Assembly: GCA_016281775.1 (NCBI GenBank)
Contig: JAEEJH010000034.1
Location: 1 to 51,502, forward strand
Source: Clostridiales bacterium
Lineage (GTDB): Bacteria > Bacillota > Clostridia > Oscillospirales > CAG-272
Reading direction: 5' to 3'
DNA length: 51,502 bases
Below, piece by piece: positions 1-9,276 of the stretch (its first letter is position 1; each line of letters begins with the position of its first letter). The notes beneath the pieces were generated by a model that saw only the letters and a list, made by a program, of their open reading frames with translations, did no database searches and was not told where the DNA came from. Both the position numbers and the translations under genes were made by a program.

Positions 1-935
1 CTGAACGTGTTAAGAAATACGTTTTTGCCGGCTCTGAGCTTGAAATCGGCGGTAAAGTCGCGTATGGAAGTTCTGCATCTTCCGTCGATCAGATGCTCGC
101 CGTAACCTATCTCCATATCGCATTCTTCCGGTACCGTTATATCGAAATCGAGAAAACCGGACGTCTCCGAACCGAGATCGACGATAAAGAATAAATTTTC
201 ACCGTCGTTCGCTTTGAATGAAAGCGGCGCCGAAAAATCGAGCGGACCGCCTCCGATCTCGTGCGGAAAACGGAAAGAGAGGGCGGCGTGCTGCATATCG
301 GTCTGTGTATTGACGCGTTGTGACGGGTATTCAAAAACGCCTTGCATAACGATATCCGAACGCGATCTGTTTTTCATTATCAGCTTTTCGATCGGCCGTT
401 TGTTCAGTTTTTTTGAAATCGCGTTTGTTATTTCGGATCTGCCGAATCCGACGCGTTCGCCGCCGGGTATATACCAGTCGGTCTGGCCTTTGAGATCGCA
501 GTGATACGAGAAACCGAGCTGACCGCTTATCATATGCTTCATACCGCTGATATAATCACGGGATCGGCGCGACAGGACTCTTTCGCAGCTGTACGAAACC
601 GTCTCCCCGTCGGAGACTATCTCGTAGATCAGCCCAGCTTCGCCTTTGACGTATGTCTGCGTATTTTCCCCGTAATACCAGACGCGCACGGCGAGAAGAT
701 TGTCGCCATCAGTAACGAACTCGGATATGTCTATCTCGTCGTAAACCTTGTAATCGGGGTAATCGGCGTACTGACCGAATGCGGCGAGTCTGCCGTTCAC
801 GTACGCCGTATAGTTGGAATCGCACGCTATACGCAGGACCGTCAGCTCACCTGATACGAACGTATCGATGAAATCTGCGTACTCGTCGGCTTCCACATGT
901 TTATTTTGCCATATCCATTCGCTTTTATCAAACAT
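1..935 (-). CDS. Alpha-L-rhamnosidase-like glycoside hydrolase (GH78-type N-terminal part), truncated by window edge
   Basis: Minus-strand ORF open to the window edge (absent from the ORF track); begins MFDKSEWIWQNKHVEADEYADFIDTF..., includes SNYTAYVNGRLAAFGQYADYPDYKVYDEIDISEFV and MEIGYGEHLIDGR-like motifs typical of rhamnosidase N-terminal domains; AAAGGAGAA RBS upstream of the ATG. Confidence 0.7.
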   Translation of the reverse strand, partial: MFDKSEWIWQNKHVEADEYADFIDTFVSGELTVLRIACDSNYTAYVNGRLAAFGQYADYPDYKVYDEIDISEFVTDGDNLLAVRVWYYGENTQTYVKGEAGLIYEIVSDGETVSYSCERVLSRRSRDYISGMKHMISGQLGFSYHCDLKGQTDWYIPGGERVGFGRSEITNAISKKLNKRPIEKLIMKNRSRSDIVMQGVFEYPSQRVNTQTDMQHAALSFRFPHEIGGGPLDFSAPLSFKANDGENLFFIVDLGSETSGFLDFDITVPEECDMEIGYGEHLIDGRCRTSIRDFTADFKLRAGKNVFLNTF

Positions 936-982
936 TTTTCGTTCTCCTTTAACATTTTTATCGATAATTTTTACGATTGCTA

Positions 983-1011
983 TTTACAAATTGAAATAAA
1001 TAGATTATAAT
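983..1011 (+). promoter_or_regulatory. Sigma-A type promoter for the DUF1846 gene
   Basis: TTTACA (983-988), 17 nt spacer, TATAAT (1006-1011). Confidence 0.65.
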
Positions 1012-1031
1012 CATATCAGTTTACTGATATG
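1012..1031. promoter_or_regulatory. Inverted repeat, candidate operator
   Basis: CATATCAGT-TT-ACTGATATG, perfect 9-bp arms, immediately downstream of the -10 box. Confidence 0.5.
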
Positions 1032-1040
1032 GAGACAGAT

Positions 1041-2522
1041 ATGAAGATCGGATTTGACAATGAAAAATACGTTGAGCTGCAGTCTCAGCACATTCTTGAA
1101 AGGATCAACAGATTTGACAACAAGCTTTATCTCGAATTCGGAGGCAAGCTTTTCGACGACTATCACGCGTCAAGAGTTATGCCGGGTTTCGCACCCGACT
1201 CGAAAATAAAACTTCTCAAAAAACTGCGCGACAAACTTGAGATAATCGTTATAATAAACGCCGCGGATATTGAGAGAAAGAAGATACGCGCCGACTACGG
1301 CATCACGTATGATACAGACGTTCTCCGCCTTATCGACGGTCTGCGTTCGCTCGGCATTTACGTTTCTGCGGTCGTGATCACGCAGTATATAGAACAGCCG
1401 TCGGCGGAAATATTCAAAAAGAAACTTGAAATGCGCGGAGAGAGAGTATTCATCCACCGTATTATAAAAGGCTATCCGAACGATATCGACACGATAACGA
1501 GCGATAAAGGTTACGGCGCGAACGATTTCGTACCTACGACGAGACCGCTCGTCGTGGTCACCGCTCCGGGACCCGGATCCGGCAAGCTGGCGACCTGCCT
1601 TTCACAGATATATCACGAGCGAAAGAACGGTGTGAACGCCGGTTATGCGAAATTCGAAACTTTTCCGATCTGGAGTCTGCCTCTTAAACATCCGATCAAT
1701 ATTGCTTACGAAGCGGCAACGGCCGACCTGTCCGATGTAAATATGATAGACCCGTATCATCTGGAGGCGTACGGTCAGACGACGGTAAACTACAACAGAG
1801 ACATTGAGGCGTTCCCGGTAGTCCGCAAGATACTTTCGAGGATCACCGGTACCGACGATATTTACAAATCTCCGACTGATATGGGAGTCAATATGGCCGG
1901 TTTCTGCATCTCTGACGACGAGGTGTGCAGAGAAGCGTCAAAGCAGGAAGTTATCAGGCGTTATTACAAAGCCGTCTGCGACTACAAAAACGGTCTGTGC
2001 GACAGAAGCGTGGCTTACCGCTGCGAAGCTCTTATGGAAGAACTCAACGTAACGAAAGCAGATCGCGGAGTGACTCATTACGCGTTGAAGCGCGCCGAAG
2101 AGACGGGCGTTCACTGTGTGGCGATAGAACTGGCCGACGGTCACGTTGTGACCGGCAAATCTTCGCCGATGATAAGCGCGGCTTCCGCGGCGATGATCAA
2201 CGCGATCAAGTATCTGTCCGGCATATCCGACGATATACATCTGATATCTCCGGTCGTTCTCGAGCCGATAACGGCGCTCAAACGTTCGCTCGGATCAAAA
2301 GCAAGCAAGCTCAATCTTCATGAGGCTCTGCTCGCGCTCAGTATATGCGGCGCGACGAACCCGACCGCGGCGTACGCCCTGACAAAACTGCCGGAACTTG
2401 AACACTGCGAAGCTCATTCCACGAAGATGCTCACACCGAGCGAAGAAGATTACATAAAGAGACTGAAGATCAATCTGACCTGTGAACCGGAATTCATTTC
2501 AAAGGATCTGTATATAAACTGA
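1041..2522 (+). CDS. DUF1846 domain-containing protein
   Basis: MKIGFDNEKYVELQSQHILERINRFDNKLYLEFGGKLFDDYHASRVMPGF... matches the DUF1846 family; start moved from 1029 to 1041 because GGAG at 1031-1034 precedes this ATG. Confidence 0.85.
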   Translation: MKIGFDNEKYVELQSQHILERINRFDNKLYLEFGGKLFDDYHASRVMPGFAPDSKIKLLKKLRDKLEIIVIINAADIERKKIRADYGITYDTDVLRLIDGLRSLGIYVSAVVITQYIEQPSAEIFKKKLEMRGERVFIHRIIKGYPNDIDTITSDKGYGANDFVPTTRPLVVVTAPGPGSGKLATCLSQIYHERKNGVNAGYAKFETFPIWSLPLKHPINIAYEAATADLSDVNMIDPYHLEAYGQTTVNYNRDIEAFPVVRKILSRITGTDDIYKSPTDMGVNMAGFCISDDEVCREASKQEVIRRYYKAVCDYKNGLCDRSVAYRCEALMEELNVTKADRGVTHYALKRAEETGVHCVAIELADGHVVTGKSSPMISAASAAMINAIKYLSGISDDIHLISPVVLEPITALKRSLGSKASKLNLHEALLALSICGATNPTAAYALTKLPELEHCEAHSTKMLTPSEEDYIKRLKINLTCEPEFISKDLYIN

Positions 2523-2541
2523 TGTTATGTAAATAAAAACA

Positions 2542-2567
2542 GGACGCGCATAAAACGCGTCCTTTTT
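2542..2567. terminator. Intrinsic terminator between convergent genes
   Basis: GGACGCG cataaaa CGCGTCC TTTTT, with an A-run on the other side. Confidence 0.8.
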
Positions 2568-2572
2568 CGTAT

Positions 2573-3616
2573 TCATTTTGATTCAAACGTTTCGGGTACG
2601 GAGGAAAGAAGGGCAGAGGCGTCTTCTTCGGTCATATCCGATCTCAGCTTGAATATGCCGTCCGCTATGCCGAGATTCATGACGAAACCGTTGGAACGCT
2701 GTCTGCATTCGGTTATCGTCGCGGTAAGCTTTTCGGTAAGAACGTCGCAGTCAAGGCTGAAAGACATGACCGCGCTTTCGTCTTCGTAGATGCTCGCATA
2801 TTTTTTGCCGGCTTTTACCGCGGCTTCTTTTGCGGTGACGTAAGTCATTTCATCGCCTATCACAACTTCACACGCACCGCAGAGCGCGTCTGCTTTTTCG
2901 GAAACGACGGCTTCGCTCGGGCCGGACGTTATTATTTCGGTCTTGAGTTCGGGTTCGGCTGTTCCTTTTACTTCGGCGGCGGCTTTACAGCCGTTTTTGA
3001 TACCGGCTATGAAATCTTCGGACGTTTTGCCCTCCGCGCCTATATATCCGATTGACGCAAAACCGGAAGACGTCAGAACGTAACCGAATACGTAACCGTA
3101 CTGTACCGTATTTATAACTACCGCGGTCGTTTTGCCGTTGAGCGCGACTACGTCGTCAGTCTTCGAACCCGGGACAGTGAGTACTATAAAGTTGATGTTG
3201 CCGTAAGCCTTGCTGTTGTCTTTTACCGACAGATACGCGTCGGAATACGCGTCTGACGGAAGAAAGATAACTTCCGCTCCGCCTGCCGCGGCAAGTTCGA
3301 GCTGTTTTTTCGCCGCTTCGGTAAACACTTCGGAGTATGATTGCGAATCGCTGCCGGTCACGTCTGCGGGAGCGAAGTACTTTATGGTCGGGAGTTTATC
3401 GTTCGTCGATTCGTCTATCGATTTTTTCTGGTACGCTTTAATGGCGCGCCATATCGCGCCGTTGACCGTCTTCTCTTCGACGTCAGCCAGTCCTCCGATC
3501 ATAACGTACTTGTATTTCGTGTCTGTTGACGACGTATTGACCTGGCACGAGCACAGAAGCAGCAGCGCCGCCAAGACGAGGGAGACTGTTATTATGATTT
3601 TTTTACGTGTTTTCAT
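2573..3616 (-). CDS. BMP/PnrA-family substrate-binding lipoprotein
   Basis: Lipobox LLCSC; KYVMIGGLADVEEKTVNGAIWRAIKAYQ..., periplasmic-binding fold typical of the Bmp family. Confidence 0.7.
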   Translation of the reverse strand: MKTRKKIIITVSLVLAALLLLCSCQVNTSSTDTKYKYVMIGGLADVEEKTVNGAIWRAIKAYQKKSIDESTNDKLPTIKYFAPADVTGSDSQSYSEVFTEAAKKQLELAAAGGAEVIFLPSDAYSDAYLSVKDNSKAYGNINFIVLTVPGSKTDDVVALNGKTTAVVINTVQYGYVFGYVLTSSGFASIGYIGAEGKTSEDFIAGIKNGCKAAAEVKGTAEPELKTEIITSGPSEAVVSEKADALCGACEVVIGDEMTYVTAKEAAVKAGKKYASIYEDESAVMSFSLDCDVLTEKLTATITECRQRSNGFVMNLGIADGIFKLRSDMTEEDASALLSSVPETFESK

Positions 3617-3673
3617 TTTACGTTCCTTTCACTGTTGCATGATTTATCTGATATTCAGCCGACGTTATAATTC

Positions 3674-4363
3674 TTATATGCCGAGCAGCGGGTATAATTC
3701 AGAATGATCTCTTATTTCGTAATCCGGCAAAATGCCCGTAACGTTTACCGTATTATGCGGATTATACCAGCACGTATCTATGCCGAACGCGTTGCCGCCG
3801 GCGATATCAGCGGTGAGAGAATCTCCGTATACAAGCGTTTTCTCTTTGCAGAAGCAGCCGATGGACGAAACAGCTTTTTCAAAGAAAACGGGATCGGGTT
3901 TTTTCGCGCCGAGATCTTCCGATAAAAAAAGGCCGTCCACGAGTTCGGTAATTCCCGCAAGTCTGAACCTTGAAGTCTGAACGTCGGTAATTCCGTTTGA
4001 TATTATGTATACGCGTACTTTGCCTCTGCATCGCCGCAAGAGTTCGTCGGCGCCTTCGGTTTTATATGCGCACCGGCTGAGGATCTGCTTGTATCTGATC
4101 GCGGCATACGCTCCGTCGCCTTTGATATTGTGATCGCTGAAGAATTCCGCAAAACGCAGAGCGACAAGCTGTTTTATGGTTATCTCGCCGCGCTCGAGTC
4201 TTTTCCACAGCTGATCGTTATGTTCGGAATAAGCGGATAACAGACCGTCGTCCGGACAAACTCCGAATTCTTTGAACAGAAGAGTGACGGCCGTCTTTTC
4301 GCACAGGGCGAAATCAAGAAGCGTGTCGTCGGCGTCGGCTAATAGAATATCGTATTTTTTCAT
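3674..4363 (-). CDS. HAD-family hydrolase, YjjG-type noncanonical pyrimidine nucleotidase
   Basis: DADDTLLDF motif, VYIISNGITDVQTSRF, YGDSLTADIAGGNAFGIDTCWYN; AGGTGA RBS favours the internal ATG at 4363. Confidence 0.8.
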   Translation of the reverse strand: MKKYDILLADADDTLLDFALCEKTAVTLLFKEFGVCPDDGLLSAYSEHNDQLWKRLERGEITIKQLVALRFAEFFSDHNIKGDGAYAAIRYKQILSRCAYKTEGADELLRRCRGKVRVYIISNGITDVQTSRFRLAGITELVDGLFLSEDLGAKKPDPVFFEKAVSSIGCFCKEKTLVYGDSLTADIAGGNAFGIDTCWYNPHNTVNVTGILPDYEIRDHSELYPLLGI

Positions 4364-4478
4364 TGTTATCACCTATTGCATTATAAAATATAATCTTTAG
4401 TAATTTATGTATAAAAATTAAAATCCAAGTTAACGTTGATGCGATGCCGGGTAAACGATTGCTTAACCCGAAATGAAC

Positions 4479-4506
4479 AAAACCGCGCCGTATCCGACGC
4501 GGTTTT
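4479..4506 (-). terminator. Intrinsic terminator downstream of the SASP gene
   Basis: AAAACCGCG...CGCGGTTTT hairpin. Confidence 0.7.
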
Positions 4507-4519
4507 GTAAAAAATGAAC

Positions 4520-4711
4520 TTATTTGCTCTTTATCTGGTTTTCGTAGCTTTCGACCATCTTTTTTACCATCTGGCCGCCGATAGAACCGGCCTGCTTGGA
4601 GGTAAGGTCGCCGTTATAACCGTTCTTTAAGTTCACGCCGACTTCGCCGGCTGCTTCGGTCTTGAATCTTGCAAGAGCTTCCTTCGCTTCGGGAACAACA
4701 TGCTTTGCCAT
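4520..4711 (-). CDS. Alpha/beta-type small acid-soluble spore protein
   Basis: MAKHVVPEAKEALARFKTEAAGEVGVNLKNGYNGDLTSKQAGSIGGQMVKKMVESYE; SASP motifs. Confidence 0.93.
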   Translation of the reverse strand: MAKHVVPEAKEALARFKTEAAGEVGVNLKNGYNGDLTSKQAGSIGGQMVKKMVESYENQIKSK

Positions 4712-4815
4712 AATATTTCAGATCCTTTCAAAATCTTTATAGAAACGCGGGCAAAGGGCGCACCCTCGTACGTCACATGACCGCGGTGGAGAAACCGTTT
4801 TTTCGGTTCCGAGCA

Positions 4816-4844
4816 TATTATGTGCCGATTTTTTATAACTATAA
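4816..4844 (-). promoter_or_regulatory. Possible SigG/SigF-type forespore promoter for the SASP gene
   Basis: On the minus strand: TTATA, 17 nt, CATAATA (compare GHATR - N17/18 - CATNNTA). Confidence 0.4.
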
Positions 4845-4876
4845 CAAGGTATTTTGTTCCAACAAGTGAAAAAAAC

Positions 4877-4901
4877 AAAAAGGCTGAAAAACAGCCTTTT
4901 T
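4877..4901 (-). terminator. Intrinsic terminator downstream of the methionine gamma-lyase family gene
   Basis: AAAAAGGCTG aaaaa CAGCCTTTTT. Confidence 0.75.
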
Positions 4902-4904
4902 GAA

Positions 4905-6158
4905 TCATTTTGTGATCTGCGTGACTTCATCGTAAGCGCGCATGATGCCGATACGACCGGTCTCGTACGTGAGGCCTCCCTGAAAATATACCGTATACGG
5001 AGGACGGATCGGCGCGTCCGCCGAAAGCTCTATCGAAGCTCCCGAAGTGAACGTACCCGCCGCCATCACGACGCGGTCGGTATAACCGGGCATGTCCCAC
5101 GGCTCGGGCGTTACGTAAGAGTCGATCGGAGAGCCGGACTGTATGCCGCGGCAGAAAGCGCAGATGTTTTTTTCAGACCCGAGATCGACGGTCTGTATGA
5201 TGTCGTATCTTTCTTCGTCGTAAGAAGGCGAAGTCCTGAAACCCGCGTGAAAGAAAAGATAAGAAGCGAGCGCGGCGCATTTCAGAGCCGAAGCGACTAC
5301 CGTCGGAGCAAAGAACAGCCCCTGATACATATTCCGGTTCTCGTCAAGCGAAGCGCCGACCTCGGCGCCGATACCGGGCGACGTGAGGCGGTATGAACAT
5401 AACTCCACCGCTTTTTTCGTACCGGCGAGATAACCGCCCGTACGGCAGAGACCTCCGCCGGGGTTTTTGATGAGCGAACCTATCTGCAGATCCGCTCCGA
5501 GCGCGACCGGCTCGTCGGTCTGCACGAATTCGCCGTAGCAGTTATCGACGACCAGAAATACGCCGGGATGCTTGTGTACCGTACCCGCAAGCGAGCCGAT
5601 CTCTTCGACGGGCAGAGTGCGTCTGTCGGCGGCGTAGCCTTTCGATCTCTGAACGAAAACGATTTTAACTCCGCCGGAAGCAAGTCTTTTTTCAACCGCT
5701 TCACAGTCGATAAAGCCGTCTTTCATATCGATCTGCTCGTATTTTATTCCGAAATCGCGGAGACTGCCGTTACCTGCGTCGCCTTGCAGACCTATTACTT
5801 CATCGAGCGTGTCGTAAGGCTTGCCGGTAACCGAAAGAAGAGTGTCGCCGGGGCGCAAAAGACCGAAAAGACCTACAGCCAGCGCGTGCGTGCCGGAGAC
5901 GATGCTCGGTCTTACGAGCGCCGCTTCACAGCCCATGACCTGCGCGTATATCTTTTCGAGCGTATCTCTGCCGCGGTCGTCGTAACCGTAACCGGTCGTA
6001 CCGTGAAGATGGGCTTCGGAAACCCTGTTATCATAAAACGCCGAAAGTATCTTTTCTGCAACAGTCTTCGCCGTTTCGTCGAACCGCGCGAAAACCGGGG
6101 CGAGAACAGCCTCTGCTTCCGATACGGCCGCCAGTGTGGCTGCGCTTATATTTCTCAT
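4905..6158 (-). CDS. Methionine gamma-lyase family protein (aluminium resistance/YnbB-like PLP enzyme)
   Basis: HLHGTTGYGYDDRGRDTLEKIYAQVMGCEAALVRPSIVSGTHALAVGLFGLLRPGD; SLIKNPGGGLCRTGGYLAG PLP-lysine region. Confidence 0.88.
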   Translation of the reverse strand: MRNISAATLAAVSEAEAVLAPVFARFDETAKTVAEKILSAFYDNRVSEAHLHGTTGYGYDDRGRDTLEKIYAQVMGCEAALVRPSIVSGTHALAVGLFGLLRPGDTLLSVTGKPYDTLDEVIGLQGDAGNGSLRDFGIKYEQIDMKDGFIDCEAVEKRLASGGVKIVFVQRSKGYAADRRTLPVEEIGSLAGTVHKHPGVFLVVDNCYGEFVQTDEPVALGADLQIGSLIKNPGGGLCRTGGYLAGTKKAVELCSYRLTSPGIGAEVGASLDENRNMYQGLFFAPTVVASALKCAALASYLFFHAGFRTSPSYDEERYDIIQTVDLGSEKNICAFCRGIQSGSPIDSYVTPEPWDMPGYTDRVVMAAGTFTSGASIELSADAPIRPPYTVYFQGGLTYETGRIGIMRAYDEVTQITK

Positions 6159-7153
6159 AAATCGAACGAGCAGCAGAGAACGCCGAGCTCGATGCAGGCT
6201 TCAACGTCTCTCATATCGATCACTTCGTTTTGAGTGTGACAGTATCTCGTCGGTATGGATATACACCCGGCGCGGGAGCCGCCCGCGACAGTCTGCATGG
6301 ACGATGTGTCGGTTCCGCCGTAAGTCAGAACTTCAGTCTGATGCTTTATCCCGTTTTTCTTCGCCGTATCGAACATTGCAGCCACGAGAGCGCGGTCGCA
6401 CATTACTGAACTGTCTTTTATCTTTATTGCCGCGCCGTCGCCGAGTTTTACCGAGAAATTGGTTGACGCGTTGATAACGTCGCCGGACGGAGTCACGTCG
6501 AAAGCTATGCCGATATCCGGCTGTACGTTATACGAAGCCGCGTGCGAACCGCGGCAGCCGACTTCTTCCTGCGCCGAAAATACGAAATACACGTCGTTAT
6601 CGCATTTTCCGAGCTTTTTGGCTATCTCCATAACGACGTAACATCCTATCCTGTCGTCAAACGGTCTGCCGGTATATTTCGTTCCGTACAGTTTATAAAG
6701 ATCGGTCTTTACGGCACACATTTCACCGAGTTTTACCTTGCGTTCCGCTTCAGCCTTTGTCTTGACTCCGAGGTCTACGTAATACTTTTCGGGCGTGAGA
6801 TCTTTTATTTCCGTCTTGCCTTCCGGTACAAGTATACCGACGGCGCCGTTTTCAAATTCAACGCGATTATGTGCGTAAGCGTAATAGTTTATACCGCCTA
6901 CACGCGTTATTCTGACGATGCCGTTATCCTGAATATAATTGACCATGAACCCGATCTCGTCCATATGGGCGCAGAGCATTACTTTCTTCGCTTTTTTCGA
7001 TGTACCGCGTTTGAGGCATATAAGGTTGCCGAGCGGATCTTTCTCTATCTCGTCTACGTAAGGTCTGACGGTCTCTTCAATAAAGGCGGCGACTTTGTCT
7101 TCACGTGAAGATACGCCTTGTATCTTCATAAGTTTTTTAAGTTCGTTTATCAT
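6155..7153 (-). CDS. M42 family metallopeptidase (copy 1)
   Basis: AHMDEIGFMV, GRPFDDRIGC, SAQEEVGCRG, YGGTDTSS, TRYCHT motifs. Confidence 0.88.
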   Translation of the reverse strand: MINELKKLMKIQGVSSREDKVAAFIEETVRPYVDEIEKDPLGNLICLKRGTSKKAKKVMLCAHMDEIGFMVNYIQDNGIVRITRVGGINYYAYAHNRVEFENGAVGILVPEGKTEIKDLTPEKYYVDLGVKTKAEAERKVKLGEMCAVKTDLYKLYGTKYTGRPFDDRIGCYVVMEIAKKLGKCDNDVYFVFSAQEEVGCRGSHAASYNVQPDIGIAFDVTPSGDVINASTNFSVKLGDGAAIKIKDSSVMCDRALVAAMFDTAKKNGIKHQTEVLTYGGTDTSSMQTVAGGSRAGCISIPTRYCHTQNEVIDMRDVEACIELGVLCCSFDL

Positions 7154-7169
7154 GACATCTGATCCTTTC

Positions 7170-8231
7170 TTATCTTTCGGGAATATCGTCCGGTGACGAA
7201 AGCGCTATCTGAAGCGCGAGTTTATACATCTCAAAGTAATCGCTTTCTTTTATGACGCACGAAGCGGAATGGATATATCTCGTCGGGCACGCCATGTTTA
7301 TCGTTCTTACGCCGCCGACCGCTTTATGTATTTTTCCGGCGTCGGTACCGCCGGCGACGTACTTTTTAGGCTGACATTTTATGCCGTGTTTTTTTCCGAG
7401 ATCCAATGCAAAGTTGACGAGTGCCTGCTCGTAAACGGTGCCGAGGTCCATAAGAGAAACGCACGGACCGTCGCCGGTTTTGGCGGCTCTTTTATGATCG
7501 GGTGTTTCGGCTATGTCGGCGATCGCAGTTGATTCGAGCACGAGCGCGAGATCCGGCTTGATCCTGTTGGCGGTTATGAGCGCGCCTGTTCTGCCGACTT
7601 CTTCACGTACGGTGAAACAGAAATACAGATCGTATTCGGGGGTTATTTTATTTTCGTGGATATAGTTTATGATATCGCAAAGAACAGAGCAGCCGAGACG
7701 GTCGTCGATCGCTTTGCTTTTGATCATGCCGTCGCCGAAACGTATGAAATCGGAATCGAATACCGCGTAGTCGCCTATTTGTACTGACGATTCCGCGTCG
7801 GCTTTGTCTTTCGCGCCTATATCGATGAACATTTTATCGATGGGCGTCGCTTTCCTGCGTTCTTCATAAGACTGCTGATGTATCGCTTTGGAAGCGATAA
7901 GACCGCTTATCTTTTCTTTACCGTAATCGCCGACGAAAAGCTTTCTGCCGCAAAGTACCTTGACGTCGAAACCGCCGACAGGCTGAACGTACAGATAGCC
8001 GTTGTCGTCGATATCGGAGATCATAAGCCCGACTTCATCCATATGAGCCGAGAGCATCATTTTTTTACCGGTTCTGCCTTTGATTTTGAAAATCCTGTCG
8101 CCGATAAAATCGGTGAATTCTTCGTCGTATTTTCCTTTTACTTCTTCGGCGATAATGTCGGCAACCTCGTATTCACAGCTAGTCGGACCGAATGCGCAGC
8201 ATAGTTTTTCGAGCAGTTCCGTGCCTTTCAT
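7170..8231 (-). CDS. M42 family metallopeptidase (copy 2)
   Basis: AHMDEVGLMI, SKAIDDRLGC, FTVREEVGRTGA, AGGTDAGKI, TRYIHS motifs. Confidence 0.88.
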   Translation of the reverse strand: MKGTELLEKLCCAFGPTSCEYEVADIIAEEVKGKYDEEFTDFIGDRIFKIKGRTGKKMMLSAHMDEVGLMISDIDDNGYLYVQPVGGFDVKVLCGRKLFVGDYGKEKISGLIASKAIHQQSYEERRKATPIDKMFIDIGAKDKADAESSVQIGDYAVFDSDFIRFGDGMIKSKAIDDRLGCSVLCDIINYIHENKITPEYDLYFCFTVREEVGRTGALITANRIKPDLALVLESTAIADIAETPDHKRAAKTGDGPCVSLMDLGTVYEQALVNFALDLGKKHGIKCQPKKYVAGGTDAGKIHKAVGGVRTINMACPTRYIHSASCVIKESDYFEMYKLALQIALSSPDDIPER

Positions 8232-9262
8232 ACGTTTGCCTCCTTTCCGATTTCTTTTATAAACGCGGCGACCAGTTTCGCCGTATCTTCAACGTCGTCA
8301 AGCGATACGACCTCGCTGTAAGTGTGCATATTGCGAAGCGGTATCGATACGAGCACCGTAGGTATACCGAGACCGACAAGCGGAATGTCGTTCGCGTTCG
8401 TACCGGTGCTTATCGCTTCAACCGTCACCGTGTGCTTCAATTCGTTTTCTTCGGCGAATCTGATGAGTTTTTTCGTGAGTCTTACGTCGGTTATGGCTGA
8501 AAGAGATATTTCGGGTCCGTCGCCGACTCCCGTCTTGCGTCTTGAGTCGGCTCCCGGCACCCACGCGCAGCAGACGTCGGAGACGATCGCGTAATCAGGC
8601 TGAAGTCTGTAAGCGGCCGTAACGACGGCGCGCGATATTTCTTCTTTAGTTGAGAGAAGCAAGTCGATCTCGCCTTCGTACCCGTCGCCGATCAGGATCT
8701 CAACAGCTTCGATAAGAGCGACTGCGCATATTTTATCGTCAAAACCCTTGCCGCAGATACGGTTGTTTTTCAGCTCTGTGAGCTTGTATCTGTAACCCAC
8801 GGGCGTACCGATGGGGATAAGCTCTTCGGCGCGTTCTTTGGTAAGACCCGTATCGATCATAAGATCCGACACCGGGGGCAGAACCGATCTGTCGCCGGTC
8901 TGCAGATGCGGCGGTGTGGAGACGATAACGCCGTAAAGCGTTTCTTTCCCGTAGATCGTGACGTCGGCGGCCTGAAGGATTCTCGTATCGAGCCCGCCGA
9001 TATTCGTAAATCTTAAGAATCCCCCGTCGAGCACCTGCGTTACCATCATACCGACCTCGTCCATATGAGCGTCGAGCATTATTTTAGGCAGGCCTTCTTT
9101 ACGGGCTTTTCTCGTCAGAATGTAGCTCCCTGCGGGTTCACGCGTCAACTCGTCGAAATACGCGTCGCGTATCTCTTCGATCGCCGCAAGACCGCCGTCT
9201 TCGAACCCGGATATGGAACAACCCGACGTCAAAGACTGAGCCAGTTTGAGCAGATTAGCCAT
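8228..9262 (-). CDS. M42 family metallopeptidase-like protein (copy 3, diverged motifs)
   Basis: AHMDEVGMMV, GKGFDDKICAV, STKEEISRAV, STGTNANDI, LRNMHT. Confidence 0.82.
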   Translation of the reverse strand: MANLLKLAQSLTSGCSISGFEDGGLAAIEEIRDAYFDELTREPAGSYILTRKARKEGLPKIMLDAHMDEVGMMVTQVLDGGFLRFTNIGGLDTRILQAADVTIYGKETLYGVIVSTPPHLQTGDRSVLPPVSDLMIDTGLTKERAEELIPIGTPVGYRYKLTELKNNRICGKGFDDKICAVALIEAVEILIGDGYEGEIDLLLSTKEEISRAVVTAAYRLQPDYAIVSDVCCAWVPGADSRRKTGVGDGPEISLSAITDVRLTKKLIRFAEENELKHTVTVEAISTGTNANDIPLVGLGIPTVLVSIPLRNMHTYSEVVSLDDVEDTAKLVAAFIKEIGKEANV

Positions 9263-9276
9263 TTTTTGTAACTCCT

